From contig JBEBGL010000002.1 in NCBI GenBank assembly GCA_040081465.1, forward strand, positions 1 through 64,000: a stretch of 64,000 nucleotides of DNA, written 5' to 3'. The DNA comes from UBA668 sp040081465. GTDB taxonomy: Bacteria; Actinomycetota; Acidimicrobiia; Acidimicrobiales; Ilumatobacteraceae. Of the stretch, positions 7,901 to 14,227 are shown piece by piece; positions within the stretch are counted from its first letter, which is position 1, and every line of letters starts with the position of its first letter. A program made the translations under genes and the position numbers. The notes beneath the pieces were generated by a model, which had not been told where the DNA came from, did not search any database, and saw nothing but the letters and a program-made list of their open reading frames with translations.

Positions 7901-9395
7901 AACCTTCACGAGCTCGCAGTGTGCCCGCCACGCGATCCCACACGAGTCGCGGCCGCAGCTCGTTGAACTCGTCGCTCGGATAGCGGCCCGACAACAGATC
8001 GAGCACATTCGCCAGCAACTCTTCGCTCAACTCGGCGAAACACGCGGCGCCACGCACCATCGCACCTAGTTCAGCCACTGTGCAGTCGTCGTTCATGCTG
8101 ACGTGCGCGACGATCTGCTGCGCGAGAACGTCGAGCGGGTTACGAAGGAAGCGACTGGACTCGATCAGCCCCTCGCGCATGCGACGAGCGACCACGGCGG
8201 CTTCCAACAAGTCGCCGCGATGCTTCGGATAGAGAATGCCCTTGCTTGGTTCGCCAACGCTGTGGCCAGCGCGGCCGATGCGTTGCAGGCCACGCGACAC
8301 CGCGCCAGGCGATTCGACCTGAATCACGAGGTCGACCGCACCCATGTCGATACCCAGCTCGAGACTGCTGGTGGCAACGATGGCGCGCAACTCGCCACGC
8401 TTCAGCTGATCTTCGATCACGACTCGCTGCTCGCGCGCCAGCGAACCGTGGTGAGCCTTCACTAGATCGCTGCCGTTCTCACCTCCGTGCAACTCGTTGA
8501 GTCGCGCCGCTAGCCGCTCGGTCTGTCGACGACCGTTGCAGAAGATGATGGTGCTGCGATGCGCAAGCACCTGTTGCAAGATCGAAGGGTAGATGCTTGG
8601 CCAGATGCTGCTGTCTTCACCAAGTTCGCCCATGTCGTCGACAGGCACCACGACCTCGACCTGCAGTGGCTTGCGAATACCAGCGTCGATGATGGCTACC
8701 GGTCGGCGTGCCCCAGATGCGTCGTGGCCGCCGAGGAAGTGCGCAATCTCTTCCAGCGGCCGCTGCGTCGCGCTGAGGCCAAGGCGTTGCGGAGGACGTT
8801 TGGTGATCGCCTCAAGTCGCTCGAGGCTGAGCATCAGGTGCGCTCCGCGCTTCGTCGTCGCCATCGCGTGGATCTCGTCGATGATGACGGTGTCGATGTT
8901 GACGAGCGTGCTGCGCACCTCGCTTGTCAGCATCAGGTACAGACTCTCGGGCGTCGTGATCAGTAAGTCGACTGGTCGGCGCGCCAGTGCCTGACGATCG
9001 CGCGGGCTGGTGTCGCCGGTGCGCATCGCAACTGTTGGTTCGTTGAACGGCACACCGAGTCGCTCGGCCGCGAGACGAATGCCCATCAGCGGCGACCGCA
9101 GGTTCTTCTCGACGTCGAACGCCAGCGCGCGCAGTGGCGAGATGTACAGCACGCGGGTGCGCGCCTTGGGGTCGACGGGCGCTCCGTCGGGGTCGGGCGT
9201 GACAAGCCGATCGATGCTGCTAAGAAAAGCGGTCAGCGTCTTGCCGCTACCCGTGGGGGCGCACACGAGGGTGTGCTGACCACTGTTGATCGCTGGCCAA
9301 CCTTGCACTTGCGCCGGCGTCGGTTCGGGAAACGAGGCGCTGAACCACTCGCGTACGGCGGGCGAAAAGCCCTGCAGCACTGGGTGATCAGTCAT
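4974..9395 (-). CDS. lhr: Lhr-family ATP-dependent DNA helicase
   Basis: A 1473-residue superfamily 2 helicase, about the usual length of actinobacterial full-length Lhr. Motifs seen: Q-motif region PTPAQVQGWPAI, Walker A APTGSGKT (46-53), DEIH (173-176), SAT (208-210) and motif VI QRIGRAGH (371-378). The following winged-helix/Lhr-core region and the long C-terminal half are typical of the family. Lhr translocates 3'-5' on single-stranded DNA, unwinds RNA:DNA hybrids and belongs to the DNA damage response in mycobacteria. It stands 9 bp downstream of the TIR gene on the same strand, so read-through transcription from the TIR/SLATT unit is possible. Confidence 0.95.
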   Translation of the reverse strand: MTDHPVLQGFSPAVREWFSASFPEPTPAQVQGWPAINSGQHTLVCAPTGSGKTLTAFLSSIDRLVTPDPDGAPVDPKARTRVLYISPLRALAFDVEKNLRSPLMGIRLAAERLGVPFNEPTVAMRTGDTSPRDRQALARRPVDLLITTPESLYLMLTSEVRSTLVNIDTVIIDEIHAMATTKRGAHLMLSLERLEAITKRPPQRLGLSATQRPLEEIAHFLGGHDASGARRPVAIIDAGIRKPLQVEVVVPVDDMGELGEDSSIWPSIYPSILQQVLAHRSTIIFCNGRRQTERLAARLNELHGGENGSDLVKAHHGSLAREQRVVIEDQLKRGELRAIVATSSLELGIDMGAVDLVIQVESPGAVSRGLQRIGRAGHSVGEPSKGILYPKHRGDLLEAAVVARRMREGLIESSRFLRNPLDVLAQQIVAHVSMNDDCTVAELGAMVRGAACFAELSEELLANVLDLLSGRYPSDEFNELRPRLVWDRVAGTLRAREGSKRLAIANGGTIADRGLFGVFLPNGTRVGELDEEMVYESRPGETFLLGASTWRIEDITFDRVVVSPAPGEPGKMPFWHGDRPGRPLELGRALGAFQRETRALPDKTAQKQLMADYSLDALAAHNVLLYLAEQLKATGAVPDDRTIVVERFRDELGDWRVCILSPFGTPVHAPWAMAIERRLFERFEMPVETMYTDDGIVVRLPETSAGGVGDELPLADLIIDPDDIDELVMASLPQTSLFSARFRECSARALLLPRRRPGQRTPLWQQRQRASNLLSVASKYPTFPILLETSRECLQDVFDLPALREVLTQLRSRAIRVVSVDTAKASPFAQSLLFNWIAAFMYEGDSPLAERRAAALSLDRDLLRDLLGAEELRELLDPGALADLELELQLLADGRRARDRDELHDVLRRVGDLAGDEADLRCEGSESARWLAELVHDRRAIVVSVGGADRHIAAEDAARYRDAFGCNVPLGLPREFTDPVPLPLESLVGRYARTHGPFVAQEVAARFGISVDRSLGALAALEADGRVVRGEFRPLANGSEWCDVEVLRQLRRRSLAALRREIEPVEQQAYSRFLLEWHSIPSARQGLDGLVEAIGQLQGAALVASTVESELLPARLRSFRSADLDELCMAGELVWIGAGGLGVNDGRVRLCFADQLPLLAPGWENPPRPEGALHDSLRARLGEHGASFWNVVRSASPESSDTELLTALWDLVWAGEVTNDSLAPLRALLNSKGARAARPSGPARGRPRPGRLTRIGPPLGAGRWSLVAPLLQPAPAPTAAAHATALQLLDRYGVVTREAVLAEGVRGGYASVYGVLKVLEERGQTRRGYFVDGLGAAQFSLPGAVDRLRSLRDASDLLQTLAATDPAQPYGAAIAWPESPGRPARAAGAVVVSRGGVPLVWFDRRSHHVVTFAAAAEDAGWAEALAALVKDGRARSVEVRKADGETITPTSRWAPALIAAGFIEGYKGFTIRA

Positions 9396-9404
9396 GCGGG
9401 CAGG

Positions 9405-10532
9405 CTACGCCAGGGGTGTGCCGTTGATCTCCAGCGACATCAGGGTTTCGACGATCATTGCCGCTTCTTGCCGTGTGGTCACCAGACCAAAGACGAACAC
9501 GGTCTGTTGCGCGTCGCCGTAGAGAGCGCTGATGTAGATGCGCGGCGTGTTGTTGCAGTCGGCCCACAAGCGCGCCTCGCCACCGAACGGATCTGCGAGT
9601 TGGATTAGCTCTGACGACACGCAACCGAGATCGGAGAAGAATTGGCGCGGCTGAAAGTCGTCGAGACCATTCGGCACCAAGGTCGAGATTGGCGCGACTC
9701 CGAGAAACAATCCACCCGAGCGGCCGCCATCGAAACTGCTGCGTTGGACTGACGCGACCAGCAGGTCGCCCAGCACCGTGCCATCAGCCTCCTGGAAAGG
9801 CACAGTTCCATCGACCTCGGCCCACGTAGATGGGGCCGAGAATGCAATCGAGGCATCAGCGTTCTGCGCGCGAGACAGCTCGACGGCGTCTCCATCGGCG
9901 AGGCCCTCCGCAGCAGCAAGGTCGACCAACGACTTGTCGAGGTCCGTCCAGTCATCGATTGACGTCGGCACCTCGGCGAACACATCCGCGACTGCAGGCG
10001 TGTCGTCGTCACCGGACGTCAAGAACACGAACGCGCCAATTGCGAGTGCTGCAGCTGCGACGAGTGCAATCCAGCGACCCGAGCGCGAGCGCGTGACGAC
10101 ACGACGAACCACGCCACCGCCCTCGAGTGCCTTGCGAACGCGGTCGGCATGATTGGTTACCGGTGGCGGAAACACGTCGACCCACTGGCGCAGCTGCAAC
10201 AAGTAGCGCAACGACCCAACCGGCTCGACCGCCGTCAACCGCAGAGGAACAATCGGCTTACCTGCATCCGCCGCGATGCTTACTTCGCGCGCGACATGCT
10301 CGGATCTGTTTGCCGCGTCAGAGATCAGCACCACCAGCGCGTGGCAACGTCCGACCGCCGCAAGTATCTGTTCCGCCCACGAACTAGCGCCGACCAAGTC
10401 GTCAGGCGCAATCCAAGTGGCGTATCCGAGTTCCTGCAACAGGTCGCGAACCGCAGCGGCGTCCGCAGCATCAGTCGAAGCGTGCGAAATGAAGACCTCT
10501 TCGTTCAAGACAGACTTCTTGCGCTTTGCCAC
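9405..10532 (-). CDS. TIR-domain protein with membrane helix and extracytoplasmic domain
   Basis: About 375 residues. An N-terminal TIR domain (about 10-125) starts EEVFISHASTDAADAAAVRDLL, with IAPDDLVGASSW in the BB-loop region and a Glu in AREVSIA (E83) where NADase-active TIRs carry the catalytic Glu. A basic stretch (RVVTRSRSGR) precedes one membrane helix (about 154-172). The C-terminal 200 residues should be outside the cell and hold two Cys (DLGC, WADC) that could pair. That part resembles a domain I recall on Acidimicrobiia kinases and proteases. Start chosen at GTG 10532, which overlaps the SLATT gene by 28 bp; TTG 10508 or the open-frame start at 10586 are alternatives. TIR enzymes cleave NAD+ or make signalling nucleotides. 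Confidence 0.85.
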   Translation of the reverse strand: MAKRKKSVLNEEVFISHASTDAADAAAVRDLLQELGYATWIAPDDLVGASSWAEQILAAVGRCHALVVLISDAANRSEHVAREVSIAADAGKPIVPLRLTAVEPVGSLRYLLQLRQWVDVFPPPVTNHADRVRKALEGGGVVRRVVTRSRSGRWIALVAAAALAIGAFVFLTSGDDDTPAVADVFAEVPTSIDDWTDLDKSLVDLAAAEGLADGDAVELSRAQNADASIAFSAPSTWAEVDGTVPFQEADGTVLGDLLVASVQRSSFDGGRSGGLFLGVAPISTLVPNGLDDFQPRQFFSDLGCVSSELIQLADPFGGEARLWADCNNTPRIYISALYGDAQQTVFVFGLVTTRQEAAMIVETLMSLEINGTPLA

Positions 10533-11389
10533 ATGCGATGTTCGCGAGAGATCGCTGTCTCGGCTGACTCGACAAAGCTCGCCCACTCGTCTTCATTCGA
10601 GCCGGTGAAGAACACATCGAGGATCGAGCTCAGCTCAACATCGGCCTGCGCGTAAGCGGACGACAGCGTTCCGAACTGCTTGGCGTGCGACCACGAGATG
10701 ACGGCGGCGACAACGGCGCCGGCGACTCCGAGTCCACCGACGCGAACCGACCCAAACAAACCGAGTGCCTGCGACAAGCCGACCCCGAAACCAACGAACT
10801 CGAGCACAAGTACGACGAAGTTCCAACGACGATGCAGCCGCGCGTTCGTGAACGCCCTCGCCGAATACCACTCGCGTTGGTCCTCAATGCGACCGACGCG
10901 ATACATGTTTGCGCGCTCGGCGAGCGACTGTTCACGCGCGCGCCGCATCCAGGGAGTGATCTGCGCCGCGGGAAGCTCGCGATGACGAACGACGGCTCGC
11001 GGTCGACCCGTCACGATCTCGCGCAGCAATCCCAGAAACACCTCGTCCGCCTGAGCTGCTGGCAGCTCGAGACCAGTTGGCTTACCGCCGACGGCGTAAC
11101 GCCACGCGAGGCTCTTGACCGATTCGGCGGCGGCACGGCCTTCGAACCACTGCCGCTCGTACTGTTCGGACGATCGGTGCGCGCGCAGCAACAAAGCACC
11201 CACGAAGAGCACACCACCGAGCAGTTGGGGCATGTTGATGTCGCGCTTGCCGGTGTAGTTAACGAGCCCAGCGAACGCGCCAAGCACGACAAGGCCCAAC
11301 TCGACCTTCGTCAGCCGCAGGTGCATCGTCTGCCCCCAGCGACTCTGGTCGTCAGCAGCCGTGAACGCGCTGGGCAGTTCGGTCTCCAC
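10505..11389 (-). CDS. SLATT-like (DUF4231-type) membrane protein
   Basis: A 294-residue protein with a GTG start. It has two pairs of hydrophobic segments: about 29-47 and 52-69, then about 190-213 and 219-235, separated by a charged helical region (RAREQSLAERANMYRVGRIEDQREWYSARA). This layout and the YxxxRIEDQxxWYxxxA segment match SLATT/DUF4231 proteins. These were proposed by comparative genomics to be membrane effectors activated by nucleotide signals in conflict systems. It ends with a helical tail (ADVELSSILDVFFTGSNEDEW) and overlaps the TIR gene start, so the two are probably made together. No phage or plasmid genes are near. The family call is from pattern memory. Confidence 0.75.
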   Translation of the reverse strand: METELPSAFTAADDQSRWGQTMHLRLTKVELGLVVLGAFAGLVNYTGKRDINMPQLLGGVLFVGALLLRAHRSSEQYERQWFEGRAAAESVKSLAWRYAVGGKPTGLELPAAQADEVFLGLLREIVTGRPRAVVRHRELPAAQITPWMRRAREQSLAERANMYRVGRIEDQREWYSARAFTNARLHRRWNFVVLVLEFVGFGVGLSQALGLFGSVRVGGLGVAGAVVAAVISWSHAKQFGTLSSAYAQADVELSSILDVFFTGSNEDEWASFVESAETAISREHRMWQSARSLS

Positions 11390-11462
11390 GGACGAAAGTT
11401 ACCAGTGACTGCGAAACCACGAGTTAGTGCGCTTGTGCTGGGCCAGACTGGAAAGTCCCCCC

Positions 11463-13136
11463 ATGCAAGCTTCCAACGATGCCTTCGACACCCGCGTGCA
11501 ACTACGCGCTTGGCAGCGCGCCGCGTTCGACAAGTTCGCGGCGAGCGAGCAGACCGACTTTCTCGCCGTCGCTACTCCCGGCGCGGGTAAAACGACCTTT
11601 GCTCTCGCGTGCGCGCGATGGGCGCTCGCACAACAACGCCGTCGACTGATCGTCGTCGCACCGACCACCCACCTGAAGACTCAGTGGGTCCGTGCCGCAC
11701 ACGCGATGGGGTTGCAGCTCGACCACAACTGGTCGCCGAACGATGGCATCGCGAAAGACGTTCACGGCATCGTCACCACCTACCAACAGGTGGCTATGCC
11801 CGCGACCGCCAAGAAGTTGCGCGGTGTTGCGGCCGATGCCTTCGTGATCCTCGACGAGCTCCACCATGCTGGCGATGAACGCGCTTGGGGCGATGGCGTG
11901 CGCACCGCATTCGAACTCGCAGCGCGCCGACTCTCACTCAGCGGCACGCCGTTCCGCAGCGACACAGCCAGCATCCCATTCGTGCGCTATGAGCAAACCG
12001 GTGAGGGTGGCCAAGCAGAAGCCGACTTCACCTACGGATACGCAGACGCGTTGCGCGATGGCGGTGTCGTTCGCCCGGTGTACTTCCCGCGCTTCGACGG
12101 ACTGATGGAATGGAGCGCGCCTGACGGCAGCATCGTCAGCGCCAACTTCCACGACGACCTCGACCGCACCGGTTCATCGCATCGACTGCGTTCCGCGCTG
12201 AGTCTCGAGGGCGACTGGCTTGCCGTCGTCATCGGTCAGGCGCACGAACGACTGCTGAAGATCCGCGAGATCCATCCCGATGCGGGTGCGCTAGCGATCT
12301 GCATGGACCAAGAACATGCCCGTGCCATCGCTCGCTTCATTCGCTCACGATTCGGCGTCGAGGCTGAAGTCGTTGTCAGCGACGACCCGACGGCCAGTGC
12401 CAAGATCGCCGAGTTCGGTCGCAGTGATCGACCTTGGCTGGTGGCAGTCCGCATGGTCAGCGAAGGTGTCGACATTCCGCGATTGCGTGTCGGCGTGTAC
12501 GCCAGCACCGTCGTCACCGAACTCTTCTTCCGGCAAGCCGTCGGACGATTGGTTCGCTGGATCAGTGGCCTGGCGAATCAGAAGGCATACGTCTATCTGC
12601 CCGACGATCCACGGCTACGCAGCCACGCGTTCCAGATCGCTGAGGCTCGTCGACACGTATTGCGACCGCCGGCAGATCGCGAAGACGAGTTCGCTCCCGA
12701 GCGACTCATGCAGGAAGCTACGAAGGAACTGGAACTGTTCTACGAACAACTCTCGTTGTTCAGCGTGCTGTCGTCGACAGCGACGGGAATGACCGTGCAC
12801 GCATTCACCGAGCACGGCATCACCTACGACGATGAGCCAGAAGTGCCAGAACCCGACAACACGGTGGCAACCGGCGACGTGTTGGTGCTGCCCGAGATTC
12901 CTACCGACGCGGGCTTTCAGCTGCTCGGATCCAAGAGCGTGGCCGACCGCAAGGAAGAGCTGCGCGAACAGAACCTGGCGATCGCCCAGCGGCTCGTCGA
13001 CTTCACTGGCTGGAGCCACGCCAAGGTGCAGAAAGAAATGAACAGGCTCGCCGGGATCGAATCCGTGGGCAGCGCGACCAATAGCCAACTCGAGCAGCGA
13101 GCGCGCCACGGCGAGGCCTGGCTGCGCCGCCGGTAG
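11463..13136 (+). CDS. DEAD/DEAH-box helicase, type III restriction/UvrB-like
   Basis: A 557-residue SF2 helicase. Motifs: LRAWQRAAFDKF (Q-like), Walker A TPGAGKTT (38-45), DELHHAG (131-137), motif III SGTPFR (160-165), a second RecA domain with MVSEGVDIPRLRVGVYAS, and motif VI RQAVGRLVRW. The C-terminal 150 residues have no recognised domain. GGAAAG about 9 nt before ATG 11463 supports this start; the frame is open from 11427. It is divergent from the SLATT/TIR pair with 73 bp between. Related actinobacterial helicases occur alone, so membership of a defence module is only inferred. Confidence 0.9.
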   Translation: MQASNDAFDTRVQLRAWQRAAFDKFAASEQTDFLAVATPGAGKTTFALACARWALAQQRRRLIVVAPTTHLKTQWVRAAHAMGLQLDHNWSPNDGIAKDVHGIVTTYQQVAMPATAKKLRGVAADAFVILDELHHAGDERAWGDGVRTAFELAARRLSLSGTPFRSDTASIPFVRYEQTGEGGQAEADFTYGYADALRDGGVVRPVYFPRFDGLMEWSAPDGSIVSANFHDDLDRTGSSHRLRSALSLEGDWLAVVIGQAHERLLKIREIHPDAGALAICMDQEHARAIARFIRSRFGVEAEVVVSDDPTASAKIAEFGRSDRPWLVAVRMVSEGVDIPRLRVGVYASTVVTELFFRQAVGRLVRWISGLANQKAYVYLPDDPRLRSHAFQIAEARRHVLRPPADREDEFAPERLMQEATKELELFYEQLSLFSVLSSTATGMTVHAFTEHGITYDDEPEVPEPDNTVATGDVLVLPEIPTDAGFQLLGSKSVADRKEELREQNLAIAQRLVDFTGWSHAKVQKEMNRLAGIESVGSATNSQLEQRARHGEAWLRRR

Positions 13137-13146
13137 GCTCACACGC

Positions 13147-13806
13147 ATGCCCGCACCTGGAGAACACCATCCGGCGTTCGAAGAGTATTGCGAGTGCATC
13201 TTCGAACTCGAAGAAGACGACGTCGCAGTTATTCAGGCCCGCATGGCAGAGCGTCTGCAGGTCAGCCGTCCCGCAGTCAGCGAGATGATCAAGCGCCTCG
13301 AGCTCGAAGGACTCATCACCACCGACGGCGCAATCCGTCTGACACCCGCAGGCCAAGGACTCGCGCAGCGCGTTGTTCGTCGCCATCGTCTGGCCGAACG
13401 CTTTCTCACCGATTTGCTGGGGCTGTCGTGGGCCGAGGCTCACCACGAGGCTGGCCGCTGGGAACACGTGATCAGTGACGCCGTTGAAGCTGCGCTCGAT
13501 CGCGTTCTGGGCAACCCGACCACCTGCCCGCACGGCAATCCGATTCCGGGTTCGAGCTATTTCGCCCCTGCGATGATTCCGCTCGCCGAGGTCGCCGTCG
13601 GCAGCGCATTCACGATCACGCGCATTCCCGAAGAACTTGAGTTCACTCCCGGATTGCTCGACTTTCTCGAGGAGAGCAGCATCCTGCCTGGGCACGCGGG
13701 CGTGCTCAGTTCCACCTCACCCGACGGCACCATCACCATCGAGATCGAGGGTCGGTTTGTGGGTGTTGGCCCGTTCGCCAGCAACCGCATCTTGGTCCTC
13801 GCGTGA
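13147..13806 (+). CDS. DtxR/IdeR-like metal-dependent repressor, metal site altered
   Basis: A 219-residue protein with a DtxR-type winged helix (MAERLQVSRPAVSEMIKRLELEGLI, about 36-60), a metal-binding/dimer domain (RRHRLAERFL ... HHEAGRWEHVISDAVEAAL) and a C-terminal SH3-like FeoA domain (LAEVAVGSAFTI to the end). In DtxR/IdeR the sequence reads EACRWEH, where the Cys is a ligand of the regulatory site. Here it is EAGRWEH, so that Cys is Gly, while the neighbouring Glu-His and the earlier His/Glu pair remain. It starts 10 bp after the helicase. The regulon (iron or manganese) cannot be seen here. Confidence 0.88.
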   Translation: MPAPGEHHPAFEEYCECIFELEEDDVAVIQARMAERLQVSRPAVSEMIKRLELEGLITTDGAIRLTPAGQGLAQRVVRRHRLAERFLTDLLGLSWAEAHHEAGRWEHVISDAVEAALDRVLGNPTTCPHGNPIPGSSYFAPAMIPLAEVAVGSAFTITRIPEELEFTPGLLDFLEESSILPGHAGVLSSTSPDGTITIEIEGRFVGVGPFASNRILVLA

Positions 13807-14213
13807 ACGCACGACTGCCCCTCATCGCTGGCGTGCTCGCCGTCAGCCTCGCCGTCGGCTGCACTCCGACCACATATGACGAATCGGCTGCGACACCTGA
13901 GACTGCGGCGACCTCAACGACCGCGCTCGTTTCAAACGATCCCGTCGAGGTGTTGCCCGTCATGCTTGACGAAGTGGCCGGTCTCGCCCAGCGCGTCGTT
14001 GACAACGATGGCGCGGGCAGTGCCGCAACACGCATCGAGCAGATGTGGGCAGCGATCGAACCTTCCGTGCGAGACGCACGACCAGAACTGGTGAGCGGTT
14101 TCGATTTCGTCGTGCGTCGTTGCCGCGACGCCGCCGATCGCAAGCGACCCGCCGATGCCGATCGCGCATTCAAGAACATGGAAGCGCTGGTCGAGTCGTA
14201 CCTCGACGTATAA
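13803..14213 (+). CDS. Small lipoprotein, unknown function
   Basis: A 136-residue protein starting at GTG 13803, which overlaps the dtxR-like stop (GTGA). A signal peptide ends in a lipobox (LAVGC, Cys about residue 20), followed by a short Thr/Ala-rich linker and a helical domain (VEVLPVMLDEVAGLAQRVVDN ... RIEQMWAAIEPSVRDARPEL ... RAFKNMEALVESYL). The family is unknown to me. Coupled translation with a metal-dependent regulator hints at co-regulation, but nothing in the protein suggests metal binding. Confidence 0.75.
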   Translation: MNARLPLIAGVLAVSLAVGCTPTTYDESAATPETAATSTTALVSNDPVEVLPVMLDEVAGLAQRVVDNDGAGSAATRIEQMWAAIEPSVRDARPELVSGFDFVVRRCRDAADRKRPADADRAFKNMEALVESYLDV

Positions 14214-14227
14214 CTAGCAGTTGCTAG
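14214..14227. terminator. Small inverted repeat between convergent genes
   Basis: CTAGCA-GT-TGCTAG forms a 6-bp stem in the 14-bp gap between a lipoprotein gene and helD. The stem is short, AT-rich and lacks a U-tract, so a terminator role is only possible. Confidence 0.3.

Noticed and set aside
9405..13136. A genomic island or prophage around SLATT/TIR
   Set aside because: No integrase, transposase, attachment repeats or tRNA junction, and no obvious shift in base composition. Horizontal transfer cannot be claimed from this window.
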